Shown here: positions 52,737 to 61,463 of the stretch, piece by piece
Layout: each line of letters opens with the position of its first letter
How positions within the stretch are numbered: the first letter of the stretch is position 1
NCBI GenBank assembly: GCA_016703535.1
Contig: JADJBV010000001.1
Coordinates: 4,268,001 to 4,332,000 of the forward strand
Length of the DNA stretch: 64,000 nt
Direction: 5' to 3'
From: Deltaproteobacteria bacterium
Lineage (GTDB): Bacteria; Myxococcota; Kuafuiibacteriia; Kuafuiibacteriales; Kuafuiibacteriaceae
Translations under genes and position numbers: made by a program
Notes under the pieces: model-generated
Told to the model about the DNA's origin: nothing
Seen by the model: the letters and a program-made list of their open reading frames with translations, nothing else
Databases searched by the model: none

Positions 52737-53613
52737 AGGCCACTCCCAAGGTCACCATCGGGCCTTCGTCGTGGTCGCCGTTCAGGCGATCGATAATCGG
52801 CAGGCGCACCGCGGCCCGCACGATCAGGTCCATCACCGGGCTCACCACCACCTCGGGGCTGAGGAAGGTGATGAAGCCGCCGGTGTCGTTGTCGGGCTGG
52901 TCACCTTCCCGGGCTACGCCGTCGAGGCGGGCGTCCAAACCCAGGCGGAAGGCGACCTCGGTCCAGGGTTGGAGCTGAGCCGTTACGGTGTTGAGCCACG
53001 CCGGCCCCGCCAAGAGATCGAAGCGGCCCCGGGTCGGCACCAACACCGTGCTGCTCGCGTAGAACGAAAACGGATCGGCAAAAAATGCGTAACTCAGGCC
53101 GACCAGCGGATCGAAGCTGGCCGTGCCGACCTGGGCCTCGATGGGCGCGGGCGTGCCGTCGTCCCGCACCGCCCGAGGGGTGGTCGGGAGCTCCAGCCCC
53201 GCGGTCAACCCGAGGAGGTGGGTCGGCGCAAAAATTCGGTCGCGCCAAAGGATGGCCCGAGCCCGTAGATCGAGATCACCCAAGTTGTAGACCGTGTCCC
53301 GGCTCAGATCGACGCCCGTGACCTGGCGCCGGGCCAAGGGCACCGTCAACGCCACTTGCAGCCAATCCCACACCGCGTACGACACGCCCAAGCTGAGCCG
53401 CTGCTCTTCGGTGGTGATCACGCGGGTGGTGCCGACCGACTCGCTGCGCAGGTCGAAGCCGAAGGAGAGGCGCAGGCGCCCTTCGAAGGGCTGTTCGGCG
53501 CCCATCACGGTCAGGGTGGGATCCCCGCAGGCGCAGGTGGCGCAGGCCTCGGCTGTCCTGGACCCGATCACCCCTCCGAAGAGGGCCAAAATAAAGGGCC
53601 CAGGACGCAACAT
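52726..53613 (-). CDS. Outer membrane barrel protein with N-terminal CATCACGDP motif
   Basis: The 295-residue protein starts with a signal peptide and a mature N-terminus CATCACGDPTLTVMG, a Cys cluster that could bind copper or another metal. The rest is made of alternating amphipathic strands (LRLSFGFDLRSES, FSFYASSTVLVPTRGRFDL) ending in PMVTLGVAYDL, typical of outer-membrane barrels. The ATG at 53613 starts the signal. It is the first gene of the minus-strand cytochrome cluster. The role in metal or electron exchange is inferred from context. Confidence 0.7.
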   Translation of the reverse strand: MLRPGPFILALFGGVIGSRTAEACATCACGDPTLTVMGAEQPFEGRLRLSFGFDLRSESVGTTRVITTEEQRLSLGVSYAVWDWLQVALTVPLARRQVTGVDLSRDTVYNLGDLDLRARAILWRDRIFAPTHLLGLTAGLELPTTPRAVRDDGTPAPIEAQVGTASFDPLVGLSYAFFADPFSFYASSTVLVPTRGRFDLLAGPAWLNTVTAQLQPWTEVAFRLGLDARLDGVAREGDQPDNDTGGFITFLSPEVVVSPVMDLIVRAAVRLPIIDRLNGDHDEGPMVTLGVAYDL

Positions 53614-53708
53614 GGCTTCGACGGCCGACCCTAGGCCGACGTTCAGGATCGGGCACTGCGGCAAGGTGTCGCACGACCAAGTTGGGGCCTGGGGCGTATA
53701 GAGTCCCT

Positions 53709-54143
53709 ATGCGACTCGCGTTTTGGGTGCTCCCGGCGTTGTTCTTGGGGTGTAGTGAAGACCCGCCTACCCTACAGGCTTCGGCCCAACCGACGACCTT
53801 CCCACAGGGGAGCAGCACCACCTTGACCATCAGCACCACCAACTTCGAGTTGATGTCGCCGACCGACATGCACGCCCACCTGACCCGTGCCCTGACGGTC
53901 GCGCATGAAGCGGAAGAGGCCGGCGGCTCTGAGTTCACCAACAGCGGCCACTACCACGTGTACCTGGACTCCTATGAGATCGATCCGATCCTGCAGGGGT
54001 ATCAAACCAGCCAGGCGATCACGGTCCACGGCGCGGCCGGCCCGCACAAGTTGATCGTCCAGCTCCAAGGTGAAGACCACAAGATCTTGCAGCCCCCGGT
54101 TCGGGTCGAGATCCCGATCACCCTGACCTCGACCTCGGGCTGA
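53709..54143 (+). CDS. His-rich small lipoprotein, DUF4399-like
   Basis: The 144-residue lipoprotein has lipobox FLG-C (Cys15). The body is one Ig-like beta domain with THGHYH-type metal-ligand candidates: MHAHL, SGHYHVYLDS and GPHKLIVQLQGEDHKIL. This His spacing and strand order resemble DUF4399/YtkA-like periplasmic domains. It is divergent from the barrel gene at 52726 (95 bp apart), suggesting a shared signal. Its 3' end overlaps the convergent methyltransferase gene by 26 bp. Confidence 0.7.
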   Translation: MRLAFWVLPALFLGCSEDPPTLQASAQPTTFPQGSSTTLTISTTNFELMSPTDMHAHLTRALTVAHEAEEAGGSEFTNSGHYHVYLDSYEIDPILQGYQTSQAITVHGAAGPHKLIVQLQGEDHKILQPPVRVEIPITLTSTSG

Positions 54144-54834
54144 AGATCACCTGCCAGCGAAACGGCAGCTGCCAGCGGACCGCGGGTGGCGACAGCCCCG
54201 CCTCCTGGGCCAGCTGGTCCCAATCTTCGCGCACGAAGCCGCGCAACACCGACAACGGCGCGTCGTTCCTGATCAGCGGGCTTTTGGCCAAGAGCCGGGT
54301 CAACACCTTGATCCCACCCCAGGCCAAAGCGTGGCGGTGTAGATCGTGGATCAACACGCCGAGCCGCGAGAGGGTCGCCATCTTGTTCAAGGCCTTGGCC
54401 GCGAGTTCACCCGGGAAGTGATGCAGGACCTGCCCGGCGTGGACCACGTCGTAGCTGGCCTGGTCCGGGAGCAAAAAAAGATCTTGTTGCACCAACTTCA
54501 GCTCCGGGTACCCGGTCGAGCGGGCCCGCGCGAAGTTGATGGTGGTGTCGGTGAGGTCGATGCAGGTGACCTGGACCTCGACGCCCCGGGCCCGCCCCCA
54601 ATCGATCATCGCCCGGGCGACGTCGCCGCCCCCGGCCCCCACGTCGAGCACACTCAGGTTCTTTTGCCCGGGCGGAAGGAGCCGAGCCAGACCGTCCAGG
54701 GTCGGCGGATAAGCGCCCAGCAAACGGTTGATCGACTCCAGCTCGATCAGGGTCGACTCCAGCACCGGCCCCTGAATGGAGGGATCGTCCATCAACTCGG
54801 ACTCGCCGCTTCTGTGTTTGGTGAAGCTCCACAT
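54118..54834 (-). CDS. SAM-dependent methyltransferase (class I)
   Basis: The 238-residue protein has a Rossmann methyltransferase core: motif I LSVLDVGAGGGDVARAM, motif II region VTCIDLTDTTINFAR, and the post-core YDVVHAGQVLHHFPGE typical of UbiE-like enzymes. The C-terminus (SVLRGFVREDWDQLAQEAGL) fits small-molecule methyltransferases. The substrate is unknown. It begins 2 bp after the small membrane protein gene. Confidence 0.85.
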   Translation of the reverse strand: MWSFTKHRSGESELMDDPSIQGPVLESTLIELESINRLLGAYPPTLDGLARLLPPGQKNLSVLDVGAGGGDVARAMIDWGRARGVEVQVTCIDLTDTTINFARARSTGYPELKLVQQDLFLLPDQASYDVVHAGQVLHHFPGELAAKALNKMATLSRLGVLIHDLHRHALAWGGIKVLTRLLAKSPLIRNDAPLSVLRGFVREDWDQLAQEAGLSPPAVRWQLPFRWQVIFSPRSRSG

Positions 54835-54835
54835 C

Positions 54836-55213
54836 TCAACGCCACCAGTCTTTCAACCGGGAGGGCCAACCCCGGACCAACAACAACGCGAGCGGCGCGG
54901 CACAGTTCGGGGCCCGCTCGATGAACTCAAAGATCGAGTCGCCGGTGAGGGGGCGCAGGCTGGCGGTGAACAGGCCCCAAAACGCCATCCACAAGAGGGC
55001 CGCTCGCATCGGGAAGAGGAGCGCCAAGGTGGCCATCACAAAGTCGAGGGCGCCGACCCAGGGCATCAGCTCCCGGGCCGCCGCGGGTGTAAAACCAAAG
55101 AAGGTGATGAACGGAATCCAGGCGGGCTTCACCGTCCACGCAAAATAGCCGTGGCCCAAAAACTCGCAGGCCACCGCCACCCGCAACACCCATTCCACTC
55201 GCCGGCCCCCCAT
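54836..55213 (-). CDS. Small integral membrane protein, DoxX-like
   Basis: The 125-residue protein has four hydrophobic segments (AVACEFLGHGYFAWTV, WIPFITFFGFT, ALDFVMATLALLFP, LWMAFWGLFTASLRPLTG). An EFLGHG segment in the first helix recalls the DoxX group. The ATG at 55213 is chosen; a GTG at 55294 would add 27 residues of weak character. It is co-directional with and 1 bp upstream of the methyltransferase. Function unknown. Confidence 0.55.
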   Translation of the reverse strand: MGGRRVEWVLRVAVACEFLGHGYFAWTVKPAWIPFITFFGFTPAAARELMPWVGALDFVMATLALLFPMRAALLWMAFWGLFTASLRPLTGDSIFEFIERAPNCAAPLALLLVRGWPSRLKDWWR

Positions 55214-55318
55214 CGGAGCCTGATCCAGGCACGAATCCACCACCTTCGTCGACGGACAAGGGGCGATCGCCTTGATTGGAGTGGACGGGGACACCCGCCT
55301 CTCTCCACAATCCCGCCC

Positions 55319-56539
55319 GTGAAGGCCCCGATCGTATTGTCCTTGCTCCTCCTCGGGCCCGCCGCCTGGGCCAAGACCGGCGTGATCGAGAGCCGCAGCG
55401 CCGATCTCGACGTCGCGACCATGGTGGAGTTGGCCAAGGCGGGAGAGGTGGCGTTGATCGAACCCACCCCCGAGGGCCGCTCCAAACAGGTGGTGATCTT
55501 CGGCCTCTTGGGCGCGCCCCCGGAGAAGGTGTGGGACGTGCTGATGGACGTCGGCGCCTATCCCAAGTTCATCCGCACGGTGGTGGCGATCAACGTGACC
55601 AAAAAGGAAGGTAACCTCCTAAGTTTTGATTGGGAGCTGGACGTTCCCTTCTTCAACCTCAAGGGCTCCAGGGCCCAGCGGGGTGAACGCCCTCGCTTGA
55701 TCGAGGTGCGGGGCTTGCGGGGCCACCTGAGGGGGACCCGGGAGCGGTGGGAACTCTATTCAATAGACGGCGGTAAACGGACCTTGGCCGCCCTCTACCG
55801 GGCCCTGGACGTGGATACCGGCGGCGTGTTGCTCGAGACCATGGTCAAGCTGGAGCCGAGCATGGAGCAAGGTGCGGCCTTGGCCACTGGCTTCGTGCAC
55901 CTCAGGGGCCTGCGGCGCTTCGTCGAGGGCCTGCCCGCCGAAACCAACTTGCCAGCCCGGACCGGACCGGTGCCGCCCTTTCGCACCATCCACTTCGGTG
56001 AAGGCGGCTTGTCTTTGCCCAAACTCGAGCCCCTCTTGCGCCACGGCCAACTCGCCTTGATCGAGTCCTTCGAAGACGGCTCACTCCGGCAGATCGCGGT
56101 GTTCGCCAACGTCGACGCGCCCAAGGCCAAGATCGCCGGCATTGTGCAAGATCCCGGCAAGTACCCCGAGTTCATCCCCAACTTCGCCGAACAGACCGCC
56201 ACCCCCGCCGGGCCCGGCCTCCTCCAGATGAAGTGGGAGCTCGAGGTGCCCCTGACCAACCTCAGCGGCGAGTCCATGATGACCATCGAGGCCGACGGCA
56301 CGGTGGACGTGGTGGCCCAAAAGGGGGACATCACCCGAGGCCGGTGGCGCTGGGAGTTCCACGAGCGAGGGCCCAACGCGACCATCCCGGTCCACTACGC
56401 CTACAGCGACATCCGCGAGTCGTCTTGGGTGACCAAAAAGTTGGTGGAGAAGGAACCCCTCTTCGAACACGGCATCGTCATCGCCTCTGGGACCATCGCC
56501 ATGACCGCGATGAAGGCTCGGGCCGAGGGCCGCCGCTGA
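55319..56539 (+). CDS. Exported protein with two START/SRPBCC-like domains
   Basis: The start is GTG at 55319, giving a signal peptide (IVLSLLLLGPAAWA); 406 residues. Two copies of a START/Coq10-like lipid-binding domain occupy about 40-200 and 240-390. Matching segments are PEKVWDVLMDVGAYPKFIRT with AKIAGIVQDPGKYPEFIPNF, and LSFDWELDVPFFNLKG with LQMKWELEVPLTNLSG. The tandem duplication is old (moderate identity). Such domains carry lipids or polyketides; here the protein would be periplasmic. It is divergent from the small membrane protein gene. Confidence 0.78.
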   Translation: MKAPIVLSLLLLGPAAWAKTGVIESRSADLDVATMVELAKAGEVALIEPTPEGRSKQVVIFGLLGAPPEKVWDVLMDVGAYPKFIRTVVAINVTKKEGNLLSFDWELDVPFFNLKGSRAQRGERPRLIEVRGLRGHLRGTRERWELYSIDGGKRTLAALYRALDVDTGGVLLETMVKLEPSMEQGAALATGFVHLRGLRRFVEGLPAETNLPARTGPVPPFRTIHFGEGGLSLPKLEPLLRHGQLALIESFEDGSLRQIAVFANVDAPKAKIAGIVQDPGKYPEFIPNFAEQTATPAGPGLLQMKWELEVPLTNLSGESMMTIEADGTVDVVAQKGDITRGRWRWEFHERGPNATIPVHYAYSDIRESSWVTKKLVEKEPLFEHGIVIASGTIAMTAMKARAEGRR

Positions 56540-56569
56540 TCGTGGTACAAGGGGGCGGGCCCACCGGCA

Positions 56570-57352
56570 ATGTCGACCTACGCCATCGGAGACATCCAAG
56601 GTTGTTTCGTCACCTTCCAGCGGCTCTTGGCCAAGCTCAGCTACGATCCGCGGCGTGATCGGCTCTGGTTGGCCGGGGACTTGGTGAACCGGGGCCCCCG
56701 ATCCTTGGAGATCCTGCGCTGGGCCTTCGACCACCAGACCGAGCTGGTGATGGTCCTGGGCAACCATGACCTCCACCTCTTGGCCCGGGGGGAAGGCCTG
56801 GGCGAAGACAAAAAGCAGGACACCCTGGGGCCGATCTTGAGCGCCCCAGATCGGGCCCCGCTGCTCCACTGGCTGCGCGCCCGACCCCTGCTCCACAAAG
56901 AGGGCGCTTGGGTGATGGTGCACGCGGGCCTCTTGCCCGCCTGGACCGTCGAGGAGGCCGAACAGCGGGCCCGTCGTTTGGAAGAGATGTTGCGCAGCCC
57001 CCAAGGCAAAGAGCTGCTGGAGCGCAAGGGCCCCCACCCCGATCTCGAGGTCGAGTCTCTGCGCCAGAACCTGGCGGTCTACACCCGGCTGCGGATGGTC
57101 GATCAACGGGGCCAAGCCCGGTACGATTACGACGGGCCACCGGAGCAGGCGCCCAAAGAGCTGCACCCTTGGTTCGACGCCCTGGATCGACGGATCGGGG
57201 CCCACACCATCCTCTTTGGGCATTGGGCCGCTTTGGGGCATCGGGTCTTGCCGGCCGCCATCGCCTTGGACAGCGGCTGCGTCTGGAAGAACAGCCTGAC
57301 CGCGGTGCGCCTCGAAGATCGGGCGGTCTTTCAAGAGCGCTACGCCGACTGA
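56570..57352 (+). CDS. apaH: Symmetrical bis(5'-nucleosyl)-tetraphosphatase
   Basis: The 260-residue protein hydrolyses Ap4A to two ADP. Metallophosphatase motifs are intact: YAIGDIQGC, GDLVNRGPRSLEILR, LGNHDLHLLA, MVHAGLLPAW and FGHWAALG, with the family C-terminal ALDSGCVWKNSLTAVRLED. Length is close to E. coli ApaH (280). It lies 30 bp after the START-like gene and ends at the base before the convergent lipoprotein stop. Confidence 0.94.
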   Translation: MSTYAIGDIQGCFVTFQRLLAKLSYDPRRDRLWLAGDLVNRGPRSLEILRWAFDHQTELVMVLGNHDLHLLARGEGLGEDKKQDTLGPILSAPDRAPLLHWLRARPLLHKEGAWVMVHAGLLPAWTVEEAEQRARRLEEMLRSPQGKELLERKGPHPDLEVESLRQNLAVYTRLRMVDQRGQARYDYDGPPEQAPKELHPWFDALDRRIGAHTILFGHWAALGHRVLPAAIALDSGCVWKNSLTAVRLEDRAVFQERYAD

Positions 57353-58444
57353 TCAGGGGCAGCTCAGGCCGGGATCGGCGAGGCAGCGGGCCGGTCGGCC
57401 GAGACATGCAAGCCCACTTGCACATTCCAAGGTGGCCCCACAGGTCGCACTTTCGGCGCGCAGGGCTGCACAAACCCCCGAAGGAGCGCAGTAGTCGAGG
57501 GCCCCGCAGCGGGCGTCCTCACACGGAGCGCCTCTGGGCACCACCGGCCGCACTTCGCAGGTCCCGCTCGGGCCACATCGATCGCCGGGCTCCTCACACC
57601 AACGTCGACGATCGCAGAGTTCTCCGGTGCCGACCCACGCCGCTCGGACACACTTTTGTTCCACGCAGGCCAACAGGCGCTCCGGCGGGCAATAGGGGCC
57701 GCCGACCAGCGGCACCAACTCGCAGGCGTCCCCCAGCCCGATCGGCGGCAAGCAGATGTTGGCCTCCGAGTCGAAGGGGCAGTCCAGGTAGTCCTGACAA
57801 CGGCCGGCACACCCTTGGCTGATCGCCGGCAACGTGGAACATCGCCCTTGATCGCAGCGGCCGTGGGGCCCGCAGGCGTGTTCGGGCGCTCCCAGGCAGT
57901 TTTCATCCAAAGTGGCGAAGCTCCGGCACACCCCACAGGCCAAGCCGGGCTGATCGCTGACGCAATAACCGTCGGCGCAGTCCCGGGTGTGGGCGCAGGC
58001 GGCGCCCAAGCCGCGGCCGCCGCCGGCGATGGCCCAACACGCCGACCCCAGGGCCCAGGGATCTTGCCAGCAAGCGGCCCGCTGCAAGTTGTCTTGACAG
58101 GCCTGGCGTTGAGCGGAGGCGGCCGGATCACTCCGCACCTCGAGCTGGAGCCGCCACCGTTCGGTCGCTTCTTCAAGGCAGACCGAAAGTTCGCCGCCGT
58201 GTTGCCGAGCCAGGTCGGCCTCCCGGCAACGGGCCAAAAATCCACACTCGGCCTGGGCCAAGGCGACCTTCGCTTCGGTCACGCCCCCATCGATCCCCAG
58301 ATCACCTGCGACGTCGGGGCCCGCCGCGTCCCGGTCGACCACCCCCAAGTCGGCGACCCCAAGCTCGGGCCCGATCCCCGCGTCCGGTTCGGCGCTGCTC
58401 GAACACGCGGCCAACCATAGGGTGCACCAGGCGCGGCGGCTCAT
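57353..58444 (-). CDS. Cys-rich lipoprotein
   Basis: The 363-residue lipoprotein has lipobox LAA-C. After an Asp/Gly-rich stretch and a helical segment, about 200 residues hold over 30 Cys in repeating units of the form CxxGxxCxxxxC (CAHTRDCADGYCVSDQPGL, CGPSGTCEVRPVVPRGAPC). This is the disulfide-rich style found in many myxobacterial surface lipoproteins. Function unknown. The ATG at 58444 starts the signal. It holds one exact palindrome (57407-57422, encoding CASGLAC) and one imperfect one (58083-58098). Confidence 0.75.
   Translation of the reverse strand: MSRRAWCTLWLAACSSSAEPDAGIGPELGVADLGVVDRDAAGPDVAGDLGIDGGVTEAKVALAQAECGFLARCREADLARQHGGELSVCLEEATERWRLQLEVRSDPAASAQRQACQDNLQRAACWQDPWALGSACWAIAGGGRGLGAACAHTRDCADGYCVSDQPGLACGVCRSFATLDENCLGAPEHACGPHGRCDQGRCSTLPAISQGCAGRCQDYLDCPFDSEANICLPPIGLGDACELVPLVGGPYCPPERLLACVEQKCVRAAWVGTGELCDRRRWCEEPGDRCGPSGTCEVRPVVPRGAPCEDARCGALDYCAPSGVCAALRAESATCGATLECASGLACLGRPARCLADPGLSCP
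57407..57422. repeat. Exact copy of recurrent palindrome
   Basis: TGCAAGCCCACTTGCA, near the 3' end of the Cys-rich lipoprotein gene. Confidence 0.82.
58083..58098. repeat. Imperfect copy of recurrent palindrome, opposite polarity
   Basis: TGCAAGTTGTCTTGAC; two mismatches in the right arm. Its centre reads ACAA on the minus strand, opposite to the other ACAA-core copies. Confidence 0.55.
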
Positions 58445-58485
58445 TGCTCCTACCAACCACCGGCGACGGTCCGAGGGAAGGGCCC

Positions 58486-59028
58486 TCAAGGTCGACCGTA
58501 GCTGGCCAGCCGTTCGGCCGAGGCCTGATCCCCGAGGCGTTCGAAGAGCTGGTAGGCCAAGGCCAGGTGATCGCTGGCGGGCTCCTCGGCCCCGCTTTGC
58601 CACAACATGTAGCCGAGCCACTCGTGGGCCACCGCCAACCCCACCGCGTCACCGGCCTCGGCGAACAAGGCCTGGGCGCTGCGGATCGACTGGTAGGCCC
58701 GGTCCGCCTCCCCTTCTTGCCAATACATCGCGCCCAGGTTGAGCCGGGCCGCCGCCTGGAGCGCCGGGACCCCACTTTGATCCGCGGTCCGGGAGATGGT
58801 CTCCCCATCAAGCGAACGGCCGCAGGCGGTTTCGGCGCACGACTTGGGATCGAACAACACCACGCCGGTCGGGGTGGCGACGAAGGCCCCCAAGATCCGC
58901 TCATAAGACGCGGCGCTCTCCGACTTGGGCGGTCCGGGTTCGGCCCGGGCCGGCGCCGAGGGCGGGGCTCGACCGGCCGAACAGGCGGCCAGCGCGACCC
59001 AACACCAGGTGAGATCGCGGAGCCTCAT
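58486..59028 (-). CDS. Small TPR-like lipoprotein
   Basis: The 180-residue lipoprotein has lipobox LAA-C (Cys16). A Pro/Ala-rich linker leads to helical pairs near residues 92-180 (ARLNLGAMYWQEGEADRAYQ, AHEWLGYMLWQSGAEEPASD) that match TPR repeats. One CxxxxxC pair is present (SCAETAC). It overlaps the large lipoprotein gene upstream by 4 bp (ATGA), suggesting the two are partners. Confidence 0.7.
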   Translation of the reverse strand: MRLRDLTWCWVALAACSAGRAPPSAPARAEPGPPKSESAASYERILGAFVATPTGVVLFDPKSCAETACGRSLDGETISRTADQSGVPALQAAARLNLGAMYWQEGEADRAYQSIRSAQALFAEAGDAVGLAVAHEWLGYMLWQSGAEEPASDHLALAYQLFERLGDQASAERLASYGRP

Positions 59029-61463
59029 CGCTCGTCTCCGTAGGCGATCCGAAGTTCGTCTTGGGTGGTGTACCCATCGAGCCGGGCCATGCCCAACAAC
59101 CACTGGGCGTTGGACCAGGCGACGATCGGCGAAAGGGATCGGCCCTGCCAGCCCGCTTGGCCCCACTCGGTGGTGATCTGATCGGCCTGGGACGCCAAAC
59201 AGCCGAGCTGGAGCGCCCGTTCGTGCCCGAGCAGCCCCCGCCGCAAGAGATCTTGCGCGCCCAAGATCACCAGCTCGTTTTCGACCTCCAGCCGTCGGCG
59301 GACCCGGCCCAGGTCCCGTTCGATCACCCATGCTTGCACCAGGTCTTGGAGCGCCCGGGTGGTATCGCCGGCCAACAAGTGGGTGTGGCCTCTTTGGCGC
59401 AGCCACTCCGCCTTTCGGCCCTGCTGGCCGGTCTCTTTCACCAGATCCGCCGCCACCAAAAGTTGGCCCCGGGCCGTCTCCAGATCACCCCGTTGGGCCG
59501 AAAGTAGCCCGGCGTTGAGGCCCGTCGCGATGCGGCCGTCGGCCTCTCCCAGATCCGTCAACTTGGCGAGGGCCCGGGCGTGTCGTTCTTCCGCCTGGAC
59601 CGTCAGCCCGAGGGTCGACTCGAGGACCCCCAGGTTGTTGTCGAGGACCGCGCTCAAGTAGCTGTCGCCCAGATCGGTCGCGAGGCGATGGGCCTCTTCG
59701 TAGAAGACCCGGGCCAGAGGATAAGCGCCGAGTTCGGTCGAGATGCCCCCCAACTCGTTGAGCAACTCCAAGACGTACGGCTTTTCTCCGAGGTTTCGCC
59801 GCAACACCAAGGTCTGCTGGAGCAGGTTCGAGGCCTCGGCCAATCGCCCCTCGGCCTTCAACACCTTGCCGAGCCCGAGCTGGGCCAGGCCCAACAGGTG
59901 GAGCAGGCCTCGGCTTTGGGCGCCCGCTAGGGCCCGTTCGTAGACGGCCCGGGCCGCCGCCGGACGATCGACCCGAAGCGCCAGATCACCCAAGGCCACC
60001 TGGGCCTCCAAGGCCAATTGCAAGTCAGCTTGCAAAACACCGAGCCGGTATGCGTGCCAATAAGCGCCCGCCGCCGACTGGGGCACGGGCCCCACGCCCG
60101 GGTCGGGCACGTAGTCGGCTTCGATCCCGTATTCGGCCGCCGACAGGATCACGTCCACCAACTCGCCGCTCCGGGCCCGAGGGGTCGCCGGCGCCTGGGT
60201 CAACGCCTCCAGGTAACGTGCGGGGGGTAAGGTGGTGATCCGATCCCAGGGCAAACAGAGCCGAAGTTGGGCGGTGAAATTGGGGCCCGGGGCCCGATCG
60301 AGATCGCCGTAGCGGCCCATCCGCTCCTGGACTCGGCCCAGACGCAAATAAGCCCGGGCGAAGTCCGGAGCCTCAGCGAGGGCCTTCGTCAAAAGTTGAA
60401 CGGCCCCTTGGTTGTCGCCGTTTTGATAAAACTCCCCGGCCTGGCCGTAGGCCTCGAGCGCGCCCTGACCGAGTGGGGCGGCGGGTGAACTCGGCCTGGG
60501 GGACGCCGGCGCCTCGGACCGCGGGGCCCCAAGTTGGGCGATCAGAGAGGTCAACAGCTGATCCTCCAAGCCGTAGAGGTTCTCCAAGCGGTCTTCGACG
60601 GTGCCGCCGAAGGTTGGGGCGCCGCGACCGAACACCGTGTAGCTGACCCGGACCCGGCCGGCGTGGAGTTGATAGGTCCCGCCGATCACCAGATCGGGTG
60701 AAAGGGCGTCCTCCACGGTCTCTAAGGCCTGGGCCTCACTTTCGCCCCGGCCATCGGCCAACAAGGCCCGCACCAACTCCGGATCACTGACGTGGAGGGT
60801 CGGCACCAGCAAAAGTCGGCGCGAAAGTTCTTCGACCATCGCCGCTTGGATCGCGTGGCCCCCTTCACCCGGCCCCCGAAAGGGCAAGACCACCAAAAGC
60901 CGCCGCCCCGAACGTTGTTCCCTTTGGGCCTGGCGCTGCAGCCGGGCCCGCAAGATCTCGGACTTTGGCACCTCGGCGTAGGCGAAGCAGCGGTACTGGA
61001 CGCCGTCGGGGAAGAGGGGCGAACTTTGGACCTTCTCCCAATAGAGCTGGTCGATCTTCACCTCCTTGAGTTGGGCGGCGCTCCTGGCCTGCACGACCTC
61101 TTTGACGTCCAGGGTCGACTGCTCCCGGCCGTTCCGCTGGGCCAAGGTTTCGGTGGACTCGAAGGAGGTGTTGACGTCGACCGAGATGAAGCTGGAGACC
61201 GCGGCGTAGAGATCTTTTTGGGCCTGAGCCTTGGCGGCGTCCAAGGTCGGCGCCGAAGCTTGTCCCGTGAAGGGCACGAAGGCCACGGCCCCTCGGGGGC
61301 TCTTTTCGATCCACAACGGGCGGATCGCTTGGCTGGCCTCGACCACCTTGGGCGTGAGGGTGCTGAGGGCCAAGCGCGGGTGGTGCACGATGGTTTCGCT
61401 GGAGAGCTGGGTTTGACAGCCCATCAACACCACCAGGCTGAGGCCGAAGGTCCGTCCCAACAT
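59025..61463 (-). CDS. Large lipoprotein: LPP20-like, FlgO/TolB-N-like and TPR domains
   Basis: The start is the ATG at 61463, with GGAGGA 5 bases upstream; 812 residues. Lipobox LMG-C (Cys16). Residues about 40-160 resemble LPP20/FlgP-type envelope proteins (TLDAAKAQAQKDLYAAVSSF). Residues about 175-290 resemble FlgO/TolB N-terminal domains (LLVVLPFRGP, LVIGGTYQLHAGRVRVSYTV). From about 315 to 740 are eight or more TPR units (AYGQAGEFYQNGDNQGAVQL). It overlaps its neighbours at both ends (TGATG upstream, ATGA downstream). A periplasmic scaffold at the outer membrane is inferred. A palindrome (60018-60035) encodes LQADLQ. Confidence 0.75.
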   Translation of the reverse strand: MLGRTFGLSLVVLMGCQTQLSSETIVHHPRLALSTLTPKVVEASQAIRPLWIEKSPRGAVAFVPFTGQASAPTLDAAKAQAQKDLYAAVSSFISVDVNTSFESTETLAQRNGREQSTLDVKEVVQARSAAQLKEVKIDQLYWEKVQSSPLFPDGVQYRCFAYAEVPKSEILRARLQRQAQREQRSGRRLLVVLPFRGPGEGGHAIQAAMVEELSRRLLLVPTLHVSDPELVRALLADGRGESEAQALETVEDALSPDLVIGGTYQLHAGRVRVSYTVFGRGAPTFGGTVEDRLENLYGLEDQLLTSLIAQLGAPRSEAPASPRPSSPAAPLGQGALEAYGQAGEFYQNGDNQGAVQLLTKALAEAPDFARAYLRLGRVQERMGRYGDLDRAPGPNFTAQLRLCLPWDRITTLPPARYLEALTQAPATPRARSGELVDVILSAAEYGIEADYVPDPGVGPVPQSAAGAYWHAYRLGVLQADLQLALEAQVALGDLALRVDRPAAARAVYERALAGAQSRGLLHLLGLAQLGLGKVLKAEGRLAEASNLLQQTLVLRRNLGEKPYVLELLNELGGISTELGAYPLARVFYEEAHRLATDLGDSYLSAVLDNNLGVLESTLGLTVQAEERHARALAKLTDLGEADGRIATGLNAGLLSAQRGDLETARGQLLVAADLVKETGQQGRKAEWLRQRGHTHLLAGDTTRALQDLVQAWVIERDLGRVRRRLEVENELVILGAQDLLRRGLLGHERALQLGCLASQADQITTEWGQAGWQGRSLSPIVAWSNAQWLLGMARLDGYTTQDELRIAYGDER
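60018..60035. repeat. Exact 18-bp copy of recurrent palindrome
   Basis: TTGCAAGTCAGCTTGCAA, arms extended to 7 bp. In the large LPP20/TPR-like lipoprotein gene. Confidence 0.85.
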
